Assembly: GCA_017644045.1 (NCBI GenBank)
Contig: JAEPMI010000004.1
Coordinates: 206,014 to 270,013 of the forward strand
DNA from: Deltaproteobacteria bacterium
Lineage (GTDB): Bacteria > Myxococcota_A > Polyangia > Polyangiales > Houyiibacteriaceae
Direction: 5' to 3'
DNA length: 64,000 nt
The position numbers were made by a program, and so were the translations under genes. The first letter of the stretch is position 1; each line of letters starts with the position of its first letter. The notes below the pieces were generated by a model, which saw only the letters and a list, made by a program, of their open reading frames with translations, did no database searches and was not told the origin of the DNA. Shown here piece after piece: positions 26,083 through 34,154 of the stretch.

Positions 26083-27903
26083 ATGAGCGGAGGACGAGCA
26101 GGAGCCGAGCCGAGCGGACCTTTCCCGCAGGGAGCGGCCCAGATCGGTGACGTCATCGCTGGTCGCTTCCGGATCGACGGCGAGCTGGGCAGCGGCGGCA
26201 TGGCCCGCGTGTTCCGCGTGGTGGACATCGCGACCCAGCGGACCTTCGCGCTGAAGCTACTCCGGCCGGAGATCGCCAACGACGAGGAAGCCATCGCCCG
26301 CCTCCGGCGCGAGGGCGAGCTGCTCGACCGGCTGGACAACCCCGCCATCGTCGGCATCGAGACCTACGGCAAGCTGGCGGACGGCCGACTCTTCCTGGTG
26401 ATGGAGCTCCTCGAGGGGCAGACCCTCGGTGAGCTCATGCGGGAGACGCAGCGGCTGGACCCGGAGCAGCTCACCCCGATCGTGACCGGCGTCGCCGCGG
26501 GTCTCCACGCGGCTCACGAGGCCGGGGTCGTCCACCGCGACCTCAAGCCGGACAACATCTTCCTCGCTCGTGCGACCACGGACCGAGGGACGGAGACCCA
26601 GGTGAAGATCCTGGACTTCGGCATCAGCAAGGCCGTCGGCTTCGAGCGGCTCACCCGCACCGGCCAAGTGCTCGGCACCCCTCGCTACATGGCGCCCGAG
26701 CAACTCGCGGCGGACCACGACCTCGACGCCCGGGTCGACGTCTACGCGATGGGCGTGATCCTCTACGAGGCGCTCGCAGGTCAGCCGCCCTTCGTCGCGG
26801 TGAGCCCGAGCGACCTGATCGTCGCCATCCTCCACGGGAAGGTCACGCCGCTGCGCGTCTACCGCTCCGAGCTGGACGACGACACCCTCGCGGTCGTGAG
26901 CCGAGCCATGGCCCGCGCGCGTGACGCTCGCTACGGCTCCGCGCACGAGCTCGCCGAAGCCTGGGTCGACGCCGCCCAGCCCCTCCCGAGCGCCGGGCCC
27001 TCGAAGCGCGGGATGCGCACCAAGGCGCTCGGCGGCGCGGGCCCGATCGACCTCGGCGACGCGGAGAGCTCCGCGGACCTGAGACCGGGCACCTTCAGCG
27101 CACTCGAAGAGCCCGCGCCGGTCTCCACTCCGTCGGTGAAGCAGGCGGGGATGTCGGGCGAGCGGACCGTGGGCGCGCGGCCCGGCGCGATCGCGGACGC
27201 GTCGGGGCCATCATCCCCCGTGAGCACCACTGGCCCGTCGCCGGCGAGCACCAGCGGACCGTCGCCGATGAGTGGCACCCTCCCCCAACTCCCGCTCGCC
27301 AACCGACGCACCTGGCTGCTGGTCGCGGCCCTCTTCGCTGGCGCGCTGACCGCGCTCGTGGTGATCCTGGTCCTGCACTACCTCGGGGACTCGCCCGAGA
27401 GCGAAGCGCCGCCCGATGATCCGCACGTCACCGAATCCGCGCCCGAGCCGGTCGTGACCAACGACGACGCGATCGAAGAGACGGAGCCCAGCGCCGACGA
27501 CGACGAAGACGAGCTGCCCGTCGCGCCCGAGCCGCCCGTCGCCGAGGGCGAGCCCGAGCGCGAGTCGAGCTCCACTCGCCGCCGCCGTCGCCGTGCGCGA
27601 GCAGCGGACACGACCCAGCCCGAAGCGAGCGAAGCGAGCACGGAGACCGCCATGGCCCAGACGCCTCTCCAGATGGCCCGAGCCGCGCTCCGCAGCGGCG
27701 ACGCGGAAGGCTGCCTCCAACAGCTCGAGGGCTGGGGCTCGAGCGCCGCCGTCCTTCGTCTACGCGCGGACTGTCAGCTGCGTGCCGGTCAGCGATCCGA
27801 GGCGGTGAAGAACTACGAGCGCTTCTGTCAGCGCTACCCGGACGACCCGGCCCTCGCAGAGGTGCGCGCGATCGTCAGCCGCTACGGCGGCCGCTGCCCA
27901 TAG
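26083..27903 (+). CDS. Membrane Ser/Thr protein kinase (Pkn2 type)
   Basis: 606 residues from ATG 26083; a TTG lies 30 bases upstream in frame. The kinase domain starts FRIDGELGSGGMARVF and has FALKLLRPE (ATP Lys), HRDLKPDNIF with catalytic Asp153, DFGISKAVG and GTPRYMAPEQ, all intact. A Ser/Thr/Pro-rich linker precedes one membrane segment (WLLVAALFAGALTALVVI, from ~411). The outer part has an acidic linker, an Arg run (TRRRRRRARA) and a C-terminal pair of TPR-like helices (ARAALRSGDAEGCLQQ). Its TAG stop is the first codon of the inverted repeat that follows. Confidence 0.9.
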   Translation: MSGGRAGAEPSGPFPQGAAQIGDVIAGRFRIDGELGSGGMARVFRVVDIATQRTFALKLLRPEIANDEEAIARLRREGELLDRLDNPAIVGIETYGKLADGRLFLVMELLEGQTLGELMRETQRLDPEQLTPIVTGVAAGLHAAHEAGVVHRDLKPDNIFLARATTDRGTETQVKILDFGISKAVGFERLTRTGQVLGTPRYMAPEQLAADHDLDARVDVYAMGVILYEALAGQPPFVAVSPSDLIVAILHGKVTPLRVYRSELDDDTLAVVSRAMARARDARYGSAHELAEAWVDAAQPLPSAGPSKRGMRTKALGGAGPIDLGDAESSADLRPGTFSALEEPAPVSTPSVKQAGMSGERTVGARPGAIADASGPSSPVSTTGPSPASTSGPSPMSGTLPQLPLANRRTWLLVAALFAGALTALVVILVLHYLGDSPESEAPPDDPHVTESAPEPVVTNDDAIEETEPSADDDEDELPVAPEPPVAEGEPERESSSTRRRRRRARAADTTQPEASEASTETAMAQTPLQMARAALRSGDAEGCLQQLEGWGSSAAVLRLRADCQLRAGQRSEAVKNYERFCQRYPDDPALAEVRAIVSRYGGRCP

Positions 27904-28066
27904 TGCGTGATGCACATCGGTTGACGGGAGATCCGTGGTCTGGGTGGGTTCGATGGGGTGTCCGCGAACCGAGGAAATGCCGAAGTATTTTCGAGAGTGA
28001 GGGGACGACCGCAGGGGGCGTGCTCAGGGCGCGTAGCGCCCTTCAACCGATGTGCATCACGCACTA
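27901..28066. mobile_element. MITE-like element with 24-bp perfect terminal inverted repeats
   Basis: The left arm at 27901-27924 begins TAGTGCGTGATGCACATCGG and is repeated inverted, without mismatch, at 28043-28066. Three of the next four bases inward also match. The 118-base centre has no coding sense and includes a hairpin at 28026-28042 (AGGGCGC-GTA-GCGCCCT). The kinase gene stops on the first TAG of the left arm, and the gene on the other strand stops at a TGA within the right arm. The layout suits a non-autonomous transposable element, possibly with TA targets, or a very long bidirectional terminator. Confidence 0.6.
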
Positions 28067-28845
28067 GAGCCTTCGCGGAGCGCTTCGGCGAGGAGCGCGT
28101 TCGCGTCGTGCCCCTGCTCGGTCGAGGCCACGCCGACCCAGTCGACGCGCTCGTCGGACTCGAGGCCGGACCGGAGCCGGTCGCGCGCGACGGATCCCTC
28201 GTGACCCTCGGTCTCCGGGAGCACCGCCACCAGCTCGAGCGGCGAGAGCCGGAAAACGAGGTCGGAGTTCCGGAGCACCTGCATCATCCGCTTCGCCACG
28301 CGAGGGACCGAGTCGGCGTCGGTGGCACGGACGCGCAACAGTCCGAGCGGCCGTCGAAAGCGCGCGGCGATCAGCAGCTCGTGGTGGAGGGTGATCTCCA
28401 TCTGACCGCGGGTCCCCGCGCCGGTCGCCCGATCGAGCTCGAGCGAGAGGCGCGGCGCGCTCTCCGCGCGGAGGCGGCGGCGCGTGTCCCGGGCCCGTCG
28501 CAGCGAGCGCCAGAGGACGCTCTGGAGCCGCTCGACGCGCACCGGCCGATCGATGTGGATGTCGGACGCCGGGACGCCCGGCCCGATCGCGACGATCGGG
28601 AGGGTCCTCAGCTCCTCGTCGGCACGGAGGACATTGGCGACCTCCGCACCCGGCGGGTCCTGGATCGCGTCGCTCATGAGCACGATCGAGGGCGGGTGCC
28701 GGGCGATCTGCGCGAGCACGCGCTGACCATCGAGCGCGGCGACCACCTCGAAGCCGGCGGCTTCGCAGGCCTCCTGGAAGAGCTCGAGTTGGAAGGGGTC
28801 CTGCTCGGCGACCAGGACGAGAGGTTTCGTCACGCGACGGCCCAA
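28057..28845 (-). CDS. Degenerate receiver plus GGDEF-like protein
   Basis: 262 residues. It starts at TTG 28845, chosen because GGAGG lies 6 bases upstream; a GTG at 28833 is the alternative. Residues ~8-120 fold like a receiver, but the phospho-acceptor block reads SIVLMSDAIQD with Ser at the usual Asp position, and the KP motif is RP. Residues ~150-262 align with a diguanylate cyclase fold (LGLLRVRATDADS, then VFRLSPLELVAVLPETE), with SPLEL where GGDEF should be. Both domains look catalytically dead, so a binding role is inferred. The gene lies 15 bases after the sigma54 activator and its stop lies in the MITE-like arm. Confidence 0.75.
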   Translation of the reverse strand: MGRRVTKPLVLVAEQDPFQLELFQEACEAAGFEVVAALDGQRVLAQIARHPPSIVLMSDAIQDPPGAEVANVLRADEELRTLPIVAIGPGVPASDIHIDRPVRVERLQSVLWRSLRRARDTRRRLRAESAPRLSLELDRATGAGTRGQMEITLHHELLIAARFRRPLGLLRVRATDADSVPRVAKRMMQVLRNSDLVFRLSPLELVAVLPETEGHEGSVARDRLRSGLESDERVDWVGVASTEQGHDANALLAEALREGSSA

Positions 28846-28860
28846 GCGAAGCCTCCCTCG

Positions 28861-30024
28861 TCAGCTCTTCTTTCCGGCATCCTCCAGCCCGTAGGACTGG
28901 ACCTTGCGGATCAGGTTGCGACGGCTGATGCCGAGCGCCTCGGCGGCCCGGGTCTTGTTGCCCTTCGACTTCCGGAGCCCCTCGGCGATCATCTGGCGCT
29001 CGAGCTGCTCCACCGCCTCGGGGAGGCGCGTGCCGGAGATGGTGACCGAGTCGTCGCCGGGCGGCGGCGAGCTGGGGCGCACGGACGGGCTGCCGCCACG
29101 ACCGATGCTCGGGGTGAGGTGTTCCTCGCCAATCAGCTTGTCGTCGCCGCTCAGGACCCACAGCCGCTCGATCTCGTTCTCGAGCTCGCGGACGTTGCCC
29201 GGCCATTTGTGCGTCATCAGCCGCTCCATCGCGTCCCGGCTGAGCGCCTTCTGGTGCCCATCCCGATCGCCGAGGCGGGCGAGGAAGTGGTCCACGAGCT
29301 GAGGGATGTCCTCTCGGCGCTCTCGAAGCGGAGGGACGCGCAGCGCGACCACGTGGAGCCGGTAGTAGAGGTCCTCGCGGAAGGTGTTGTCGCGGACCAT
29401 CGCCTGCAGATCGCGGTTGGTCGCCGCGATGATGCGGACGTCGACCTTCTTCTGCTCGGTGGCGCCGACGGGGAGGAACACGCCCTCCTGGAGCACGCGC
29501 AGGAGCTTCACCTGCAGCGCGGGCGACATGTCGCCGACCTCGTCGAGGAAGAAGGTGCCGCCGTCGGCCACCTGGAAGAGACCGGGCTTGTCGCTCACGG
29601 CGCCGGTGAAGGCCCCTCGCCGATGGCCGAAGAGCTCGCTCTCGAGGAGGTTGTCGTTGAAGGCGGAGCAGTTGGTGGCGACGAAGCGCTTGTCCACCCG
29701 CCGGCTCATCCGGTGGATGGAGCGGGCGACCAGCTCCTTGCCGGTGCCGTTCTCACCGGTGACCAACACCGTCGCGTTCGAGCTGCGGATCCGCTCGAGC
29801 ATCCGAAAGAGCTCGAGCATGGGCGCGCTCGACCCGACGATTCCGGTCTCGGAGCCTAGATCGTCTTCGCTCTTCTCACGCCGTTCGCGGGCGTCTGCCA
29901 CCGCGCCAGCGGCGGCATCGAGTGCGGCCTTCGAGAGCCGCTCGACGTTTCCGTCACCCGAGACCCGAAGGTGCAGCTCCGTTCCATCCGCGAGCGTCGT
30001 GGATAGCTCACTGCTACCTGCCAT
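28861..30024 (-). CDS. Sigma54-dependent activator (AAA+ with Fis-type HTH), no receiver domain
   Basis: 387 residues. The first ~60 are a short strand-rich region (TELHLRVSGDGNVERLS), not a receiver. The AAA+ domain follows: Walker A GENGTGKE (90-97), sigma54-contact loop GAFTGA (137-142) and Walker B GGTFFLDEVGD (from 155), with FREDLYYRLHVV and WPGNVRELENEIERL. The C-terminal Fis-type HTH is KTRAAEALGISRRNLIRK. It should hydrolyse ATP to open sigma54 promoters. With no receiver it may be controlled by a partner such as the downstream degenerate protein. Confidence 0.92.
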   Translation of the reverse strand: MAGSSELSTTLADGTELHLRVSGDGNVERLSKAALDAAAGAVADARERREKSEDDLGSETGIVGSSAPMLELFRMLERIRSSNATVLVTGENGTGKELVARSIHRMSRRVDKRFVATNCSAFNDNLLESELFGHRRGAFTGAVSDKPGLFQVADGGTFFLDEVGDMSPALQVKLLRVLQEGVFLPVGATEQKKVDVRIIAATNRDLQAMVRDNTFREDLYYRLHVVALRVPPLRERREDIPQLVDHFLARLGDRDGHQKALSRDAMERLMTHKWPGNVRELENEIERLWVLSGDDKLIGEEHLTPSIGRGGSPSVRPSSPPPGDDSVTISGTRLPEAVEQLERQMIAEGLRKSKGNKTRAAEALGISRRNLIRKVQSYGLEDAGKKS

Positions 30025-30033
30025 GGGCGCCGG

Positions 30034-30063
30034 ACGCTAGCACGGAGCCCCTCGAAACGGCAA
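30034..30063 (-). promoter_or_regulatory. Candidate promoter TTGCCG-18-TAGCGT
   Basis: On the minus strand, TAGCGT ends 9 bases before the ATG at 30024 and TTGCCG sits 18 bases further upstream. The leader would be a few bases at most. Confidence 0.45.
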
Positions 30064-30174
30064 CGTCGTCAGCACCCGACCGGCCTCCCGAGATTCCTCT
30101 GTCAGCTTTCCCGCCGTCGCCGCGGATGCCTGACGCCCGGCGCGCCTTTTCGAGCGCTGGGGAAAGGAATCGTC

Positions 30175-31023
30175 ATGAATGTAAGAAGCTTGCTGGCCAT
30201 CGCCCTCGCGCTGACCGGTGCCTGTGCCGCGGACACCACCCTGGACGACGTCGACGGAGTCGGCACCGAAGCCCTGATGGCAGCCGGCGAAGAGGCGGCG
30301 ACCCCCGATCTGGAGCCCCTCGCCGTGCTGGCCATCGGCGAGGGACACGAGATCTTCTTCGCCCTCGACCCGGAGAGCGACGAGGTCAGCGTGAGCGAGT
30401 CCGCCCCCGTGGACACGGACGAGATGCCCGTGCTCTGGCAGGAGACGTTGCGTGACCTCGAGCCGCTCGAGCTCTACCTGGAGCTGACGCCGGACGATCG
30501 GCCGGTCCCCGGCGCCCTCGTCGATCTGGCGACCGACCGCGAGACCCTCGACCGGGTCGAGCCCCGGGCGCTCGTCGAGAGCCTCGAGGTGGCGCCCGCC
30601 CGCCCGAACCTGCCGAAGGTGAACACCTCCCAGGACTCCGCTTCCATGCAGTCGCTCTGCGGCTCGAACGGCGAGTCGGCCTTCCAGTCGATCTGCAACA
30701 CCTCCGGTAGCGGTATGAGCCTGAGCTACTGTGTTCCCTACAAGCACGGCTGGCACCAGCGGACGACGAACGGCAAGTACCGCGAGAGCCGTGGCTTCAC
30801 GGTCGCGTGCAGCGCTTCGGTGCAGACGCGCCACGAGCGCCGGATCGGCGGCATCTGGTACGACAAGACCTTCCACAGCAACGCCAGCGGCTACTGGCAC
30901 TACACGCGGGTCTGGAACAACTCGCTGAAGTACCGCCGCCGGGTGCGAATGGACCGCTACCTCCCGACGAGCCCGAACACGAGCGTCTCCTACATCCGCT
31001 CCTGGATCGGCATCAAGAACTGA
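30175..31023 (+). CDS. Lipoprotein of unknown function with a Tyr/Trp-rich C-terminal domain
   Basis: MNVRSLLAIALALTGAC is a lipoprotein signal (Cys17). Residues ~18-150 are acidic and low in structure (DDVDGVGTEALMAAGEE). Residues ~155-282 form a compact Cys/aromatic-rich domain: MQSLCGSNGESAFQSIC, then YCVPYKHGWHQRTTNGK, ACSASVQTRHERRIGG and SGYWHYTRVWNNSL. An acidic pro-region before a basic globular domain is a common plan for secreted effectors, but I recognise no family. GGAAAGGA lies 6 bases before the ATG. A hairpin follows the stop. Confidence 0.72.
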   Translation: MNVRSLLAIALALTGACAADTTLDDVDGVGTEALMAAGEEAATPDLEPLAVLAIGEGHEIFFALDPESDEVSVSESAPVDTDEMPVLWQETLRDLEPLELYLELTPDDRPVPGALVDLATDRETLDRVEPRALVESLEVAPARPNLPKVNTSQDSASMQSLCGSNGESAFQSICNTSGSGMSLSYCVPYKHGWHQRTTNGKYRESRGFTVACSASVQTRHERRIGGIWYDKTFHSNASGYWHYTRVWNNSLKYRRRVRMDRYLPTSPNTSVSYIRSWIGIKN

Positions 31024-31039
31024 GCTCCCGACGACGGCG

Positions 31040-31067
31040 AGGGCTTCCGGGGAGTGCCCGGAGCCCT
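31040..31067 (+). terminator. Hairpin after the 30175-31023 lipoprotein gene
   Basis: The stem AGGGCT(T)CCGGG / CCCGGAGCCCT has one bulged T and begins 16 bases after the stop. There is no T tract. Confidence 0.45.
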
Positions 31068-31081
31068 GGCCGAGCGTCGCC

Positions 31082-31110
31082 TTTGCTCTCGACCCGGACC
31101 CGGCTACGTT
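31082..31110 (+). promoter_or_regulatory. Candidate promoter TTTGCT-17-TACGTT before rseP
   Basis: TACGTT (31105-31110) ends 9 bases before the GTG at 31120 and TTTGCT (31082-31087) is 17 bases upstream. It would drive the rseP-rsmB-Hsp70 run. Confidence 0.45.
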
Positions 31111-31119
31111 CCGGCAGCC

Positions 31120-32778
31120 GTGGACGTGGTCTATTTCGTCGTCCTCGTGGGCGCGCTGGTCTTCGTCCACGAGCTCGGGCACTTCGTGCTCGCCAAGGCC
31201 TTCGGGGTGAAGGTCTTGCGCTTCAGCGTGGGCTTCGGCCCGCGGATCGCGGGGTTCGAGGCCAGCGGCACCGAGTACGTGCTCGCGGCGATCCCCCTCG
31301 GCGGCTACGTGAAGCTGCTTGGCGACACTCCCCACGACGTGGTCCGAGACTCCGAGAAGGAGCAGAGCCTCAACGCCCAACCGGTCTGGCGCCGGGTGCT
31401 CATCGTCGCGGCCGGACCGGCGATGAACCTGCTCTTCCCGCTCCTGCTCTTCTTCCTCGTCCACCTCGGCGACGGGCTGCAGACGCCGGCCACGGTGGGG
31501 ACCGTGTTCCCGGATCGGCCCGCGGACGGAGTGCTCCTGCCGGGCGACCGCGTGCTGGCGGTCGATGGCGACAGCATCGAGACCTTCGACGAGCTCCGGC
31601 GACTCGTACGCGCGAGCCCCCACGAACCACTCGAGCTCACGGTGGAGCGCGATGGCGCGACCCACGAGCTGGTGCTCACGCCGGCGGCCACTCACCGGGC
31701 CCTCGAGCTCGGCCGGAGCGAAGAGGTCGGGCGCCTCGGCATCGACCCCTATCACCGCCTCGCGGTGGTCGGCGTCCATCACGGCTCGGCTGCCCATCAG
31801 GCGGGGCTGCGCACCTTCGACCGCATCGTCGCCGTGGACGGAGAGCCGGTCGATCGCTGGATCGATCTGGTGAAGGCGCTCGAAGGCCGGCGCGGCGCCG
31901 TTCCGCTGACCTACCTGCGCGGTGAGCGGCTCGATCTGGGCGGCCTCGCGCACCTCGAGGTGCACCGGCCGCGGGTCGCCAACGTGCGCGCGCCATCGGG
32001 CGGAGGGGCGCTGCCGCTCCGCGCCGGGCTCGAGCCCTGCGAGCTCTACGTGCGGGAGGTCATCAGCGGCTCGGCGGAGGCGCGCCTCGGCATCCGCCCC
32101 GGTGACCGGCTCGTGAGCCTGAACGGGCGCCCGCTGCGCATCTGGGCGGGCTACCTCGCGGCGCTCGAGGCCGAACCCGAGCGCACCCACGAGCTGACCT
32201 GGCGCCGCGAGGGAGAGCTCCATCGCGGCGAGCTTCGGCTCCCGCGAGACCGAGGCGTGACCGAGGCGGGGTTGCCCTTCGAGCGCATCCGCGTCGGTCT
32301 GCGCCCCTGGCTACCCGCCCGCAGCGAGCCGCTCGTGGAGACGCCGAATCGCATCGTCCACGCCGCCACGCGCGCCGTCGAGCGCACGGGCGAGATGCTC
32401 TCGCTCACCTTCTACTCGGTGGTGCGACTGCTCCAGGGCGAGCTCTCGGTGGACAGCCTCGGCGGTCCGCTCACGATCTTCGACGCCGCGGGCGACGCTG
32501 CGCGCGAGGGCGCCACGAACTATCTGGTCTTGATGGCCTTCATCAGCGTGAACCTGGCCGTGCTCAACCTGCTGCCGATCCCGCTGCTCGATGGGGGGCA
32601 CCTGCTGTTCTATCTGATCGAGGTCGTCACCCGCCGGAAGGTCCCCGCGAAGCTGCGCTCACGAGCCGCGCTGGCGGGGTTGATACTGCTGATCGCGTTG
32701 ACGCTCCTCGCCGTGAAGAACGATCTGACCCGCGCCTTCGGCCGGGACGGTCCACCGCCCGTGGAGGCCGAGGAGTGA
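31120..32778 (+). CDS. rseP: Site-2 zinc metalloprotease RseP, three PDZ domains
   Basis: Intramembrane protease that cleaves anti-sigma factors and signal-peptide remnants in the inner membrane. Starting at GTG 31120, the first membrane segment carries HELGH (His17, Glu18, His21). The third zinc ligand is in NLLPIPLLDGGH (Asp491). Between them I count three PDZ-like units (around LLPGDRVLAVDGDSIE, LRTFDRIVAVDGEPV and IRPGDRLVSLNGRPL) where the E. coli enzyme has two. At 552 residues it is longer than the ~450 typical. Its stop overlaps rsmB by 4 bases. Confidence 0.9.
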   Translation: MDVVYFVVLVGALVFVHELGHFVLAKAFGVKVLRFSVGFGPRIAGFEASGTEYVLAAIPLGGYVKLLGDTPHDVVRDSEKEQSLNAQPVWRRVLIVAAGPAMNLLFPLLLFFLVHLGDGLQTPATVGTVFPDRPADGVLLPGDRVLAVDGDSIETFDELRRLVRASPHEPLELTVERDGATHELVLTPAATHRALELGRSEEVGRLGIDPYHRLAVVGVHHGSAAHQAGLRTFDRIVAVDGEPVDRWIDLVKALEGRRGAVPLTYLRGERLDLGGLAHLEVHRPRVANVRAPSGGGALPLRAGLEPCELYVREVISGSAEARLGIRPGDRLVSLNGRPLRIWAGYLAALEAEPERTHELTWRREGELHRGELRLPRDRGVTEAGLPFERIRVGLRPWLPARSEPLVETPNRIVHAATRAVERTGEMLSLTFYSVVRLLQGELSVDSLGGPLTIFDAAGDAAREGATNYLVLMAFISVNLAVLNLLPIPLLDGGHLLFYLIEVVTRRKVPAKLRSRAALAGLILLIALTLLAVKNDLTRAFGRDGPPPVEAEE

Positions 32779-34082
32779 AGCGACAGCCCCCCGCCACCGC
32801 TCGCGGTGTGGCGACCGCCGTCCTGCATCGCGTCGCTCGCGACGCGGCGTGGGCGACGCCCACCCTGGACGCGGAGATCCGCCGTGCCGGCCTCGACCGT
32901 CGCGACGCCTCGCTCGCGACGGCGATCGTCTACGGCACGCTCCGTTCGCAGCGAAGCCTGGACGCGCTCCTCGACGGCTACCTACGCGACCCCGAGCGTC
33001 TCGACGGCTGGACCCGCGCCGCGCTTCGCAGCGCGGCGTTCCAGCTCCGCCACCTGCAACGGATCCCACCGCGCGCGGCCGTGCACGAGGCCGTCGACGT
33101 GGTCCGCGCGATGCGCGGCGAGAAGCTGGCGCGCCTCGCCAACGCCGTGCTGCGGAAGATCCGCCGCCCGGACGACGCCGCGCCGCCGACCAGCGTGGAG
33201 GTCCCGGAGTGGATCGAAGAGGCGCTGGTCGACTCGCTCGGACCGGACCGCGCCCGCGCGCTCACGAAGCCCCTCGAGCTGCCGCCCCCCATCGATCTCC
33301 GCGTCCGCGACGTCGGAGACCCACCGCTGATCGAACGCCTCGCGGAGGCGAGGCCCGACGCCACCATCCGAGCGGTCGGCGAGCGCTCCCTGCGGCTCAC
33401 GAACGCGGGCGATCCGCGGACGTTGCCCGGCTTCGAGGAGGGGGCGTTCATCGTCCAGGAGCTGGGCAGCCAGCTCGCAGCCGACGCGCTCGGGGCCCAA
33501 CCCGGCGAGCGCATCGCCGACACGTGCGCGGGCCGGGGCGGCAAGACCCTCGCCCTGCTCGATCAGGTCGGCGCGGACGGAAGCGTGGTGGCCCTCGAGC
33601 TGCACGAGGCGCGCCTCGACCAGCTCGAGGCGCGCTACGAGCGGCTCGGCGAGCCCGGCGGATCGCTGGAGGTCCTGCCCGTCGATCTTCGCGTGGGCGT
33701 CGGCGGTCTGGCCGCCGACTTCGACCGCGTGCTGGTCGACGCTCCCTGCACCGGGCTCGGCACCCTCGGTCGGCGACCGGAGCTCACGTGGCGGCTCACG
33801 CCCGGCGACATCGACTCGGTCACGGAGACCCAGCGGGGGATCCTCGAGCACGCCGCGACCCTCGTTCGACCCGGCGGGCTGCTCCAGCTGGTGGTCTGCT
33901 CACCGCTTCGCGCCGAGGGTCCGGCCATCGGAGAAGCCTTCGAGGCGGCGACACCGGGCTTCGAGCGCGACCCCGCTCCGGGCGCGGACGATGACGGCGT
34001 GCTCCGGCTCGGCCCCTGGACCACGGGCGACGACGACCACCCGACCGACGCCTATCAGATCCTGCGGTGGCGCCGCCGTTGA
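32775..34082 (+). CDS. rsmB: 16S rRNA (cytosine-C5)-methyltransferase RsmB-like
   Basis: The N-terminal ~130 residues are a NusB-like RNA-binding domain (ATAVLHRVARDAAWA, then AAVHEAVDVVRAMRGEK). The SAM-binding domain has IADTCAGRGGKTLALLD, the substrate-nucleophile motif VLVDAPCTGLGTLGR and a second Cys motif in LVVCSPLRAEG, which replaces the usual TCS...EN form. RsmB methylates C967 of 16S rRNA in E. coli. A related m5C methyltransferase is possible because of the altered second motif. It starts as GTG overlapping the rseP stop. Confidence 0.85.
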   Translation: MKRQPPATARGVATAVLHRVARDAAWATPTLDAEIRRAGLDRRDASLATAIVYGTLRSQRSLDALLDGYLRDPERLDGWTRAALRSAAFQLRHLQRIPPRAAVHEAVDVVRAMRGEKLARLANAVLRKIRRPDDAAPPTSVEVPEWIEEALVDSLGPDRARALTKPLELPPPIDLRVRDVGDPPLIERLAEARPDATIRAVGERSLRLTNAGDPRTLPGFEEGAFIVQELGSQLAADALGAQPGERIADTCAGRGGKTLALLDQVGADGSVVALELHEARLDQLEARYERLGEPGGSLEVLPVDLRVGVGGLAADFDRVLVDAPCTGLGTLGRRPELTWRLTPGDIDSVTETQRGILEHAATLVRPGGLLQLVVCSPLRAEGPAIGEAFEAATPGFERDPAPGADDDGVLRLGPWTTGDDDHPTDAYQILRWRRR

Positions 34083-34154
34083 CCGGCGGCGCGAGCACTG
34101 AAACCCTGGCGCCCCCATGCGCGCACCCCAGCAGCTCGAGCCCGGAGGGCGGCG

